A stretch of DNA of 64,000 nt from assembly GCF_001183545.1 (NCBI RefSeq), contig NZ_KQ236688.1, forward strand, positions 3,732,395 to 3,796,394, given 5' to 3'. A program made the translations under genes and the position numbers. This document shows, one piece after another, positions 44,212 to 52,439 of this stretch. The notes below the pieces were generated by a model. The model was not told where the DNA came from, ran no database searches, and saw only the letters and a list, made by a program, of their open reading frames with translations. The DNA is from Cellvibrio sp. pealriver (GTDB lineage Bacteria > Pseudomonadota > Gammaproteobacteria > Pseudomonadales > Cellvibrionaceae). The first letter of the stretch is position 1; each line of letters starts with the position of its first letter.

Positions 44212-44388
44212 AGACCCCGAAATGCCGCTTACCAAGCTGGCCTTGAACCCAAAGGTTCAAGGTGGCGATACCTGTGGCTTTTTAGGCTTTCCGTCAGGCG
44301 GACATGCACACCAAGCTCAAACGAGATACTGCCGGGCTAACATTTATCGGCTCAAGGACATTGTTGGATTGCAAACATTCCAGGGCGT
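44212..44388 (-). ncRNA. ssrS: 6S RNA
   Basis: On the minus strand between zapA and fau, the conserved 6S position. The sequence carries hallmark blocks: CCTTGAGCCGATA near the 5' part, and the 3' hairpin CACCTTGAACC...GGGTTCAAGG near-identical to the E. coli RNA. The ends pair as a terminal stem (CCCTGGAATG near 44385 with CATTTCGGGG near 44215, with G-U pairs). Length about 177 nt is normal. 6S RNA mimics an open promoter and binds sigma-70 RNA polymerase in stationary phase. Ends are estimated from the stem and the -10 box. Confidence 0.9.
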
Positions 44389-44395
44389 GATGTCA

Positions 44396-44401
44396 GTATA
44401 A
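44396..44401 (-). promoter_or_regulatory. -10 box of ssrS
   Basis: TATACT on the minus strand, about seven bases before the predicted 6S 5' end. A weak TTGCGA lies further up but with long spacing (19 bases), so the -35 is uncertain. Confidence 0.55.
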
Positions 44402-44542
44402 CCCAGAGTTACCGGTTATTCGCAAATGAAATTATGCTTGGGTTATATAGCCGTTTAGTGATTAATCGTCTTAAACGGGGCTGGAAAAAAGTCGCTATTT
44501 GCGCTTATGGTGATTTTTAATCCAAGTTGCTTTTAATAAACA

Positions 44543-44848
44543 CTACTCTCGATCCAAACCGGAAAGGGTGCGATCCAATTTCTCGTTCAGACGCAATAAA
44601 TTAGATTGGTTAGCTGATCCACTTGTTCCGCTGGAGGCAGTTTTGGCCTGCAGCAGCTCATGGCTTAAATTGAGCGCAGCCATGACTGCAATGCGCTCAA
44701 GGCCGATGACAGCACCGGTACCACGGATTGCTTTCATGCGCTCATCCAGCAATTGCGCTGATTCCACCAGCGCCTGGCGCTCCTCACGCGGGCAGGCAAC
44801 TTGATATTCCTTATCGAGGATTTTTACAAAAACAGTTTCGTTGCTCAT
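44543..44848 (-). CDS. zapA: Cell division protein ZapA
   Basis: A 101-residue ZapA that binds and bundles FtsZ at the division ring. Starts with the typical SNETVFVKILDKEYQVACP, followed by LLDERMKAIRGTGAVIGLERIAVMAALNLSHELL and a C-terminal coiled-coil. It follows the TIGR02449-type gene by 67 bases on the same strand and precedes ssrS and fau. Confidence 0.93.
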   Translation of the reverse strand: MSNETVFVKILDKEYQVACPREERQALVESAQLLDERMKAIRGTGAVIGLERIAVMAALNLSHELLQAKTASSGTSGSANQSNLLRLNEKLDRTLSGLDRE

Positions 44849-44915
44849 GGCGTATTCTCGGGTGCTTTTTATCGGGTACTGTGCGCGGGTACTTTTTCTC
44901 GGGTGCTTTTTTCAG

Positions 44916-45122
44916 CTATTCAGCATCCAGATTGCGTAAATGGGTGATCATGGCCTCAACGCGGCTGCGTGCGAGCTCATTTTTTTCGATCAGCCTTACA
45001 CGTTCGCGCTGCCATTCATTTTCACGCGTTTTAAGCTCGGCATTCTCTTGCTGCAGGCGATTGCACAGCAGGATCAGCTTATCCAGCTTGGTTTCGAGGG
45101 CGAGTAGCAGATCGTCAGACAT
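44916..45122 (-). CDS. TIGR02449-like small coiled-coil protein (ZapB-like)
   Basis: A 68-residue, highly charged protein that is one continuous coiled coil (LETKLDKLILLCNRLQQENAEL...). It precedes zapA on the same strand, as the TIGR02449 family does in many gammaproteobacteria. A ZapB-like role in division-ring assembly is inferred from context and shape only. Confidence 0.8.
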   Translation of the reverse strand: MSDDLLLALETKLDKLILLCNRLQQENAELKTRENEWQRERVRLIEKNELARSRVEAMITHLRNLDAE

Positions 45123-45352
45123 GATAATAAGTAACCATAAAATAGCGCAGGTTGCCCACTATATTGTGCGGCCCGCAGGTGGTCAATCATAGAGCACAAG
45201 TTAATGTGAATTCGAGAAGATGGTTGCTATCAAGCGATAAACAAACAGGTTTTACTTGAGGTGCGTCAACCTTGGAATTCGCTATATAAAAAGTTTGCGG
45301 AGCCGCCAAGGGCAATCGTGATAGCATTTGCCCATTGCGATGAGAGGCCTAC

Positions 45353-45967
45353 ATGACTGAAAACACATCCCCCGAGCAACTGCTCACCCCCCTTAATTTC
45401 GATGAACTCGCCAACCTGTTGGCTCCCTTGGGCACATTGAATAGCCCCTCTGAATTGCACGGACTTTTATGTGGCAAGTTGGCGGGTGGTGCGACGCTGA
45501 GCGAAACCCATTGGCTACTGGAAGCCGTTGAATTCCTCGATTTTATTGCTGCGCCCGATGAGCGTGTGCGTATCGCGCTGAGCCGGCTGTATCACACCAC
45601 CAATGATCAGCTTCAGGGCCAAATGAGTTTGAAATTGATGCTGCCTGACGATGATAGTTTGCTCAGTGAGCGCGTGCGTGGTTTGAGCGAATGGTGCCAC
45701 GGTTTTCTGACCGGTTTTGGCAGTGTTGATCATCAGGGTAAACGTGTGATCAATGAAGAATTTGAAGAGATGTTGGAAGACATTGCCAATATTGTCCAAA
45801 TCCAGGCCGATGACGAAGAAGATGAGGCCAGTTCAGAGGCGGATTACATGGAAGTGACGGAGTACGTCCGTGTTGTGGTCAACTCATTGTATTTTGAATT
45901 TTCGGCTGAGCCTGCTGCGCCACTTGATCCATCCAGCAGCGCGCCTGCATCTGATTTGTTGCATTGA
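45353..45967 (+). CDS. ygfB: UPF0149 family protein YgfB
   Basis: A 204-residue acidic cytoplasmic protein of the YecA/YgfB (UPF0149) family. Signatures ELHGLLCGKLAGG near residue 35 and WCHGFLTGFG near residue 117 are clear. The C-terminus has an acidic run and a short proline/serine tail. It heads the ygfB-pepP-ubiH-ubiI gene order, divergent from zapA, as in E. coli. The molecular role is not settled; a regulatory function has been reported for the Pseudomonas homologue. Confidence 0.92.
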   Translation: MTENTSPEQLLTPLNFDELANLLAPLGTLNSPSELHGLLCGKLAGGATLSETHWLLEAVEFLDFIAAPDERVRIALSRLYHTTNDQLQGQMSLKLMLPDDDSLLSERVRGLSEWCHGFLTGFGSVDHQGKRVINEEFEEMLEDIANIVQIQADDEEDEASSEADYMEVTEYVRVVVNSLYFEFSAEPAAPLDPSSSAPASDLLH

Positions 45968-46006
45968 CTGTGTGAACAACCGTGAAAAAAATGTGTGAGT
46001 GCACCC

Positions 46007-47320
46007 ATGAGAATTTCCCGAACTGAATTTGCCCGCCGCCGTAAACAATTAATGGCTCAAATGGAGCCTAACTCTATCGCCATAGTACCTGCTGCGCCGG
46101 AGCGCCCACGTAGCCGCGATACGGAATATCACTACCGCCAGGACAGCGATTTTTTATATCTCTCCGGATTTGAAGAGCCGCAAGCTGTGCTGGTATTAAT
46201 CCCCGGTCGCGATCACGGTGAATATGTTTTGTTTGTGCGCGAGCGCAATCGTGAGCGGGAAATATGGGATGGCTATCGCGCGGGGCCGGAAGGTGCTTGT
46301 AGCGAATTTGATGCTGACGATGCATTTCCGATTGATGACATCGATGAAATTCTGCCGGGGCTGTTGGAAGGGCGGCAGCGCGTGTACTACTCCATGGGGA
46401 AAGACAGCGAATTCGATAAGCATGTGATGGATTGGGTCAACACTATTCGCGCAAAAGTCCGCTCCGGTGCCACACCACCGGGTGAGTTTTTGGATTTGAG
46501 CCATTTTTTGAATGACATGCGTTTATTTAAAAGTGCTGCCGAATTGCGTGTGATGAAAGAAGCGGGCGAAATTTCAGCACGCGCCCATGTGCGTGCGATG
46601 AAGGCTGCTAAACCGGGTGTGATGGAATATCAGCTTGAAGCCGAAATCATGCACGAGTTCCAAATGAGCGGTGCGCGTTTCCCTGCGTATAATTCCATCG
46701 TCGGCGGCGGAAAAAATGGTTGCATCCTGCATTACATTGAAAATTCCGCGCCGTTGAAAAATGGCGATTTGGTATTAATTGATGCCGGTTGCGAACTGGA
46801 TTATTACGCGGCTGACATTACCCGCACCTTTCCGGTAAACGGAAAATTTTCACCCGAACAAAAAGCGCTATACGACATTTGCTTGCAAGCACAGCTGGAC
46901 GCTATCGCTGAATGTAAACCCGGTAAACATTGGAATGATCCACACGAGGCAACCGTCCGTGTGATTACCGAAGGTTTGGTAAAAATCGGTTTGCTGGAAG
47001 GCGATGTGAGTGAATTAATTAAAAGCGAAGCTTACAAAGAATTTTATATGCACCGCGCTGGCCATTGGCTGGGAATGGATGTGCACGATGTTGGCGATTA
47101 CAAAGTCGGCGGTGAATGGCGCGTGCTCGAACCGGGCATGGTAATGACCGTAGAGCCGGGCATTTATGTTGCGCCTGACAACGAGCGTGTTGCGAAAAAA
47201 TGGCGTGGTATTGGCATCCGCATTGAGGACGATGTCGTAATTACCAAAGACGGCAATGACGTACTCACTAAAGATGTACCGAAAACCGTCGCCGAAATTG
47301 AAGCCCTGATGGCAGGTTAA
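46007..47320 (+). CDS. pepP: Xaa-Pro aminopeptidase (aminopeptidase P)
   Basis: About 437 residues from the ATG at 46007; a GTG at 45995 would add four. It removes N-terminal residues that precede proline. The N-terminal domain starts ISRTEFARRRKQLM as in the E. coli enzyme. The pita-bread catalytic domain has the five metal ligands: LIDAGCELDYYAADITRTF (two Asp), HRAGHWLGMDVHD (His), MTVEPGIYV (Glu) and IRIEDDVVIT (Glu). It sits 39 bases after ygfB and 11 bases before the fused ubiH-ubiI gene. Confidence 0.95.
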   Translation: MRISRTEFARRRKQLMAQMEPNSIAIVPAAPERPRSRDTEYHYRQDSDFLYLSGFEEPQAVLVLIPGRDHGEYVLFVRERNREREIWDGYRAGPEGACSEFDADDAFPIDDIDEILPGLLEGRQRVYYSMGKDSEFDKHVMDWVNTIRAKVRSGATPPGEFLDLSHFLNDMRLFKSAAELRVMKEAGEISARAHVRAMKAAKPGVMEYQLEAEIMHEFQMSGARFPAYNSIVGGGKNGCILHYIENSAPLKNGDLVLIDAGCELDYYAADITRTFPVNGKFSPEQKALYDICLQAQLDAIAECKPGKHWNDPHEATVRVITEGLVKIGLLEGDVSELIKSEAYKEFYMHRAGHWLGMDVHDVGDYKVGGEWRVLEPGMVMTVEPGIYVAPDNERVAKKWRGIGIRIEDDVVITKDGNDVLTKDVPKTVAEIEALMAG

Positions 47321-47331
47321 TATTATTTGCT

Positions 47332-49866
47332 ATGACCCAATCGTTTGAATTTGATATCGCCATTATTGGCGGCGGCATGGTAGGGGCAAGTCTTGCCAGT
47401 TTGCTTGCAGCCAGTTTACCGCAGGTGCAAATTGCCTTAATCGATTCACAGCCATTTGCGCGTGCCGATGAAATACATTTTCAATCCAGTTTTGATGCGC
47501 GCTCAACCGCACTCTCGCTCGGTTCTGCGGAAATATTCAAGCAGTTGGGTTTGTGGGGTTTGCTGCAGCAGCATGTGACAGCAATTGCGCAAGTACATGT
47601 ATCGGATCGCGGGCATTTTTTAGGTGGTGTGATTGATGCAGCCGAGCGCGATTTGGATGCGGTGGGTTATGTTGTTGAAAATACCTGGCTGGGTAAGGTG
47701 CTGCTTGCACACGTGCAAGCACAATCCAATATTCACTGCTTCGCCCCTGCACAAGTTACCCACATTGTTCCGCATGAACATTCTGCACAGCTACATTTAG
47801 TGCACACACACCCGGAAAAAGGTGAACAGGTATTGCTGATCAATACCTCGCTGGCTGTGATTGCAGATGGTGGCGAATCAACGTTGCGTCAACAGCTGGG
47901 AATCGGTACCGATGTTCGAGCATATGAGCAAACGGCGATCATCACTAATGTAGAATTTTCCGAGCCACACAATGGTGTCGCGTTTGAGCGATTTACTGAT
48001 CAAGGGCCAATCGCGTTATTACCCTTGGGTGAATCACATCATTCATCCCAGGCTGCTTTGGTGTGGACATTACCGTCTGCACAGGCAGAAGAAATACAAT
48101 CCGGTAGTGATGAAATATTTCTTGCGCAGCTGCAAGAGCGTTTTGGCCATCGTGTGGGAAAATTTACCCGTGTCGCAAAACGGTTTGCCTATCCGCTGCA
48201 ATTAACTTTGGCGCAAGAACAAGTTCGCTCTCATCTCGTGTTGATGGGAAATGCTGCGCACTTTTTGCATCCGGTTGCCGGGCAAGGTTTTAATTTAGCC
48301 TTGCGCGATTGCGCATGCTTGACTGAGACACTGCATAAAGCAGCGGCTGACAATAAATCGCTCGGCGATTTAGCGGTGCTGCAACAGTATGTTGCGAAGC
48401 AAGCATTGGATCAGGAAATTACCATCGAATTCAGCGATAAATTGGTTCGCCTTTTTTCTAATAACCAATTGCCACTTATTGCGTTGCGGCACTTAGGCTT
48501 ATTAAGCCTTGAATCGCTACCATTGTTGAAAGACCAGTTTGTGGCGCAAACAATGGGAACTGCGGGGCGTAAATATCATTGGAAACCAGACGGTTTTCTT
48601 GCTGCCGAAAAAACGCCTGCCGGTGATCCTGCATCAAAAATTATTCCCGAAAAATCGTCGCATTTCGATGTGATTATTGTAGGGGCAGGGTTGGTTGGCG
48701 CATCACTGGCTTGTGCGATTGCACAATTGGAGTCTGCGCAGTCGTTGCGTATTGCCGTGATTGAAGCGGGTAATTCCGCTGTGCAGTTTAATGGTGATAG
48801 TTTTGATCCGCGTGTGGTTGCGCTGACACATGCATCAGAACATTTACTCCAAAAAATCGGCTGCTGGAATGGAATTATCAACGAGCGCGTATGTGCATAT
48901 CGCGAAATGAAAGTGTGGGACGGTGAAGGCACTGCAGCGATTGAATTCGATTGTGCGGATGTGCAGCAAAATCATCTCGGACACATCGTTGAAAACTCGT
49001 TGCTTGTGGCGCATTTGCGCAAGCGCATGGACGAATTCGCGACTATTCAATTAATTCAGCCTGCGGCAGTCACCGCACTTCACTCTGAGGCAGATATGGC
49101 CTCACCTGTGCGCATCACCTTGAACAACGGCGATAACATCACCGGATCATTATTGATTGCGGCGGATGGTGCGCATTCCAGTGTGCGCGAACTGGCCGGT
49201 TTTGCAACGCGCGAATGGGATTACAACCAGCAGGCAATTATCACTACCGTACGCACAGAGCAGCCGCATGAATTTACTGCCTGGCAGCGTTTTATGCACA
49301 CGGGCCCTCTGGCATTTTTGCCGCTGCAACACAAAGGTGATGCGCATCAGTGTTCCATTGTGTGGTCGGCTGATGACGATCTTGCGCAGGAATTGATGGC
49401 GCTCGATGACAAACAGTTTTGTGCGCGGTTGACGGATGCATTCGAATCGCGCTTGGGTAAAGTCATTCACTGCGATCAGCGTTATTGCATTCCTTTGCGC
49501 CAGCGTCACGCAACATCTTACATACAGCAAAACATTGCATTGGTTGGGGATGCGGCGCACAACATCCATCCATTGGCGGGGCAAGGTGTTAATCTCGGTT
49601 TGTTGGATGTTATTGCATTGGTAGATGAAATTGAACGCGCGCTGGTACGCGGCATTCCGCTTCATGATGCATCTATTTTGCGCCGTTACCAGCGTCAGCG
49701 GCTTGCGGGTAATCTTGGCATGATGACGGCAATGGAAGGTTTCAAGCGGTTATTCGGCAGTCGCTCAATCGCCATCAATTGGCTGCGCAATACCGGCATG
49801 CGCCAACTAAACTCTGTATCAGGCATCAAAAAAATCATTATCAATGCGGCGCTGGGTGTGCCTTAA
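47332..49866 (+). CDS. ubiH-ubiI: Fused UbiH-UbiI: two ubiquinone-biosynthesis FAD hydroxylases in one chain
   Basis: An 844-residue continuous frame containing two complete UbiH/UbiI-type FAD monooxygenases, each normally about 400 residues. First half (about 1-415): FDIAIIGGGMVGASLASLL and the late FAD motif GNAAHFLHPVAGQGFNLALRD near residue 306. Second half (about 444-844): FDVIIVGAGLVGASLACAI and GDAAHNIHPLAGQGVNLGLLD near residue 739. They are joined by a linker of about 28 residues rich in Pro, Ala and Lys. The adjacent separate genes ubiH and ubiI in E. coli (after pepP) hydroxylate the ring of ubiquinone precursors. Here no start codon or RBS lies at the junction. The first half is likely UbiH, the second UbiI, by gene order. 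Confidence 0.9.
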   Translation: MTQSFEFDIAIIGGGMVGASLASLLAASLPQVQIALIDSQPFARADEIHFQSSFDARSTALSLGSAEIFKQLGLWGLLQQHVTAIAQVHVSDRGHFLGGVIDAAERDLDAVGYVVENTWLGKVLLAHVQAQSNIHCFAPAQVTHIVPHEHSAQLHLVHTHPEKGEQVLLINTSLAVIADGGESTLRQQLGIGTDVRAYEQTAIITNVEFSEPHNGVAFERFTDQGPIALLPLGESHHSSQAALVWTLPSAQAEEIQSGSDEIFLAQLQERFGHRVGKFTRVAKRFAYPLQLTLAQEQVRSHLVLMGNAAHFLHPVAGQGFNLALRDCACLTETLHKAAADNKSLGDLAVLQQYVAKQALDQEITIEFSDKLVRLFSNNQLPLIALRHLGLLSLESLPLLKDQFVAQTMGTAGRKYHWKPDGFLAAEKTPAGDPASKIIPEKSSHFDVIIVGAGLVGASLACAIAQLESAQSLRIAVIEAGNSAVQFNGDSFDPRVVALTHASEHLLQKIGCWNGIINERVCAYREMKVWDGEGTAAIEFDCADVQQNHLGHIVENSLLVAHLRKRMDEFATIQLIQPAAVTALHSEADMASPVRITLNNGDNITGSLLIAADGAHSSVRELAGFATREWDYNQQAIITTVRTEQPHEFTAWQRFMHTGPLAFLPLQHKGDAHQCSIVWSADDDLAQELMALDDKQFCARLTDAFESRLGKVIHCDQRYCIPLRQRHATSYIQQNIALVGDAAHNIHPLAGQGVNLGLLDVIALVDEIERALVRGIPLHDASILRRYQRQRLAGNLGMMTAMEGFKRLFGSRSIAINWLRNTGMRQLNSVSGIKKIIINAALGVP

Positions 49867-49887
49867 CAGCCTAGTCAGGATGAGTTT

Positions 49888-50400
49888 ATGGATTTATCAC
49901 TATTTTCAGTTGCGCCCTTTGATTGGGCGGGTATCGGGACATCATTACTGTGCGGCAGCATCATCGGGATTGAGCGCCAATTGCGCGGTAAGCCAGTAGG
50001 TATACGCACATCATCATTGATTACCTTGGGAACCTATATTTTTATTGCGGCATCCTTATATGTGTCTGCACACATGTCTGGCCCCGAAAAGGTAGTGACT
50101 GACCCATCGCGGATTATCGGGCAGGTCATTACCGGTATCGGTTTTTTGGGCGCAGGTGTGATGCTGGCACGCGATGGTTTTGTGTTGGGTGTGACATCGG
50201 CTGCGACTATCTGGGTGTTGGCGGCTATAGGGGTGGTCATCGCCATTGGCTACCACATGGTTGCGATTAAATTATCGATAGTGGTTATCGCTGTTTTGGT
50301 GGGTGTGGATTTGTTAGAGGATTACTCCCAGGCGTTTACCCGGGGTGTGCATAAAAAATATCAGGATTGGCGCGGTAAAGGTAAATCCAGCTCTGACTGA
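49888..50400 (+). CDS. MgtC/SapB family membrane protein
   Basis: A 170-residue protein with about five membrane segments. Typical MgtC N-terminal features: GSIIGIERQLRGKPVGIRTSSLITLGTYIFI and RIIGQVITGIGFLGAGVML. It lacks the long C-terminal domain of virulence MgtC. MgtC family proteins are linked to magnesium limitation and ATP synthase control; the role of short forms is not clear. It starts 21 bases after ubiHI and may be co-transcribed. Confidence 0.85.
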   Translation: MDLSLFSVAPFDWAGIGTSLLCGSIIGIERQLRGKPVGIRTSSLITLGTYIFIAASLYVSAHMSGPEKVVTDPSRIIGQVITGIGFLGAGVMLARDGFVLGVTSAATIWVLAAIGVVIAIGYHMVAIKLSIVVIAVLVGVDLLEDYSQAFTRGVHKKYQDWRGKGKSSSD

Positions 50401-50438
50401 TTGGTGTAGAAAAGTAACATTTTTTTAAAGAAGTATTT

Positions 50439-50813
50439 ATGTCAAAACTCTTGATTGTTTCAAATGTATTAAATCTCTTTTTATTGATGATTTTGTTAGC
50501 GTCAATTGCCGGTTTTATTTCGTTTTTAAATATCTACGGATTATTTTTGGCCTGCGTAACGGCAGCAGTTGCATGGGGTGTGTATAAGCATCGGCGATGG
50601 GGCTATTTTGCCGCGGCAGCATGGGCCTTGGCTTGTTACCAATTAGCCAAACAAGGCTATGAATTTCAAAGCATTAAACGCCACGTCATGATATTGGGTT
50701 TTACATTAATTCCTGTTGCACTGTTTTTGCACGAAACACTGGGCAAGGCTGCTGCAAAAACTGCACAAAATCATGGCAAAAAAACACAAGATGACTCAAA
50801 AATGCCCGATTAA
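50439..50813 (+). CDS. Hypothetical small membrane protein
   Basis: A 124-residue protein with three to four hydrophobic segments (SNVLNLFLLMILLASIAGF, LFLACVTAAVAWGVY, WGYFAAAAWALACYQLA, MILGFTLIPVALFLH) and a Lys/Gln-rich hydrophilic tail. I do not recognise a family. It follows the MgtC-like gene by 38 bases on the same strand. Confidence 0.6.
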   Translation: MSKLLIVSNVLNLFLLMILLASIAGFISFLNIYGLFLACVTAAVAWGVYKHRRWGYFAAAAWALACYQLAKQGYEFQSIKRHVMILGFTLIPVALFLHETLGKAAAKTAQNHGKKTQDDSKMPD

Positions 50814-51097
50814 ATGTGTCCCTCATACACAGCCTAATAATTATGTGTCGATATTCTCTAAATTCCCTTATAACTGCTTGACTCGGCGCGGGCTAGTGTT
50901 TTAATTTTGATCTGCTACAGATTGAGATCCGCCCCAAGACTAGGCTTTTGTAAGACAACCGCTTGCTCAAGACACTTGGACGTACCACGACCTGAGCAAT
51001 AGCTTTATTACAGGCTATTTCACTCTGGCTTTTAGTAAAGTCGGTTTTTTTGTTCGGTCAGCTACGCTGACGTTTTAAGATGCAAGATGAGGAAACT
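50814..51097 (+). promoter_or_regulatory. Leader and promoter region of cold-shock gene
   Basis: About 280 bases before the csp start. Inverted pair GCTCAAG / CCTGAGC (about 50962-50998) flanking TGG-ACGTA-CCA, and a CAGCTACGCTGACG hairpin close to the start, suggest a structured leader, as many cspA-type genes have. RBS GAGGAAA at 51087. No open reading frame is convincing. Confidence 0.4.
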
Positions 51098-51307
51098 ATG
51101 TCAGATCTAGTCTCTGGTGTTGTTAAGTGGTTCAATGATGACAAGGGTTATGGTTTTATTGAGCGTGAAGGCGGTGCCGATGTATTCGTACACTTCCGCG
51201 CAATTAACGGCAATGGCCGTAAAACCTTGAAAGAAGGTCAAAAAGTGACTTTCGAAGTGACTCAAGGTCAAAAAGGTCCACAAGCTGAAAACGTAACTCC
51301 ACTCTAA
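51098..51307 (+). CDS. Cold-shock domain protein (CspA family)
   Basis: A 69-residue single cold-shock OB-fold protein, an RNA chaperone. RNP1 (KGYGFIE) and RNP2 (VFVHF) are intact, and the start [16 protein letters not shown] is classic. Start chosen at 51098 after GAGGAAA; an ATG six codons upstream is less likely. A strong terminator follows at once, so the gene is monocistronic. Confidence 0.95.
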   Translation: MSDLVSGVVKWFNDDKGYGFIEREGGADVFVHFRAINGNGRKTLKEGQKVTFEVTQGQKGPQAENVTPL

Positions 51308-51321
51308 TCTGTGTGAGTTTC

Positions 51322-51362
51322 GAAAAGGGTGATTGAGCAATCAATCACCCTTTGTTGTTTTT
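51322..51362 (+). terminator. Intrinsic terminator after cold-shock gene
   Basis: Stem AAAGGGTGATTG / CAATCACCCTTT with a short loop followed by GTTGTTTTT. Confidence 0.9.
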
Positions 51363-51426
51363 AATGGTTACTTCTTTTCTGTCATTGCTTTTACAATGAT
51401 GCTTTCCCTTCTTTGGTTTGTTCCCC

Positions 51427-51744
51427 ATGTTTGATTTGCAATCCATTATTTGGCTTACCTTGATTGCCATCGCTATTTATTATTGGCGCGGTGCATTACG
51501 TGTGAAGGAGCGCGCCTATATTGCTGCGCAAAAACGCTGTGCTGAAATGGATGTGCAATTGCTTGATGAAAATGTGTATTTGCGGCGTATCTGGTTCAAG
51601 CGTAACGACAAAGGCGTTCTCTCGCTTTGGCGTGCATTTTATTTTGAATTTACAGTAGGCGGTTCAGACCGTTATTTGGGCCGCGTCATTATGCTTGGGC
51701 CTCACATTACCCATGTAGAGCTCGATCCTCATCGGGTACATTGA
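51427..51744 (+). CDS. DUF3301 domain protein
   Basis: A 105-residue protein with one N-terminal membrane helix (IIWLTLIAIAIYYW) followed by a charged domain AYIAAQKRCAEMDVQLLDENVYLRR... that fits the DUF3301 family of gammaproteobacteria. Start at ATG 51427 preferred to an upstream TTG (51418). Function unknown. The Nudix gene starts 13 bases after the stop, so the two are probably co-transcribed. Confidence 0.8.
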   Translation: MFDLQSIIWLTLIAIAIYYWRGALRVKERAYIAAQKRCAEMDVQLLDENVYLRRIWFKRNDKGVLSLWRAFYFEFTVGGSDRYLGRVIMLGPHITHVELDPHRVH

Positions 51745-51757
51745 GTGGAGTGCGTCA

Positions 51758-52318
51758 GTGATGAATGAAAAAATAGGCGGTTGGAAAACAAAAACATCCC
51801 AAGTGATGTATGAAAATCCCTGGATAAAAGTATCTCACGAAGAAGTGATTACCCCTAAAGGGACTGATGGCATTTACGGTGTGGTGCATTTCAAAAATAC
51901 CGCAATCGGTGTGGTGCCAATCGATCAAGATGGAAATATCTGGCTGGTAAAACAAAGCCGATACTCACTCAACCAATACACATGGGAAATTCCCGAAGGT
52001 GGTTGCCCGCAAGGTGAAAATCCACTGGATGCGGCAAAGCGTGAATTGGAAGAAGAAGTGGGTTTGCGTGCGAACCAGTGGCAGCAGTTAATGACTATGC
52101 ATTTGTCCAATTCGGTCACGGATGAATATTGCGTAGTGTTTGTTGCACGTGATTTGTTTGCCGGTCAGCAACAGCTGGAAGCGACGGAAGATATTGAATA
52201 CAAAAAATTGCCGCTGCAGGATGCCATAGCAATGGTGCTCAGTGGTGAAATAACCGATGCAATATCGGTTGCTGCGTTGTTACGCGTTGCTTTGGATTTA
52301 AAAGACTATTTGGAGTAA
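51758..52318 (+). CDS. Nudix hydrolase (ADP-ribose pyrophosphatase-like)
   Basis: A 186-residue protein with a complete Nudix box (GGCPQGENPLDAAKRELEEE then VGL, about residues 85-107). The N-terminal strand WIKVSHEEVITPKG and WLVKQSRYSLNQYTWEIPEGG are like ADP-ribose/ADP-sugar pyrophosphatases. It would hydrolyse nucleoside diphosphate-linked molecules with Mg; exact substrate not readable. Follows the DUF3301 gene closely. Confidence 0.87.
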   Translation: MMNEKIGGWKTKTSQVMYENPWIKVSHEEVITPKGTDGIYGVVHFKNTAIGVVPIDQDGNIWLVKQSRYSLNQYTWEIPEGGCPQGENPLDAAKRELEEEVGLRANQWQQLMTMHLSNSVTDEYCVVFVARDLFAGQQQLEATEDIEYKKLPLQDAIAMVLSGEITDAISVAALLRVALDLKDYLE

Positions 52319-52439
52319 CACTCGCGCTTACTGATAATGATAATAACGGAATTACATTTTTTAACAGCTTAATGTTCAAGCTCTGATTAGTGTTTGGTAT
52401 TTGTCCTCCCTTCATACTTTTTTGGTTAAGGAAATCTCA

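Noticed and set aside
48580..48670. Hidden boundary between two separate ubi genes
   Set aside because: No stop codon, no start codon near the second FAD motif and no RBS; the frame is continuous, so the fusion is accepted.
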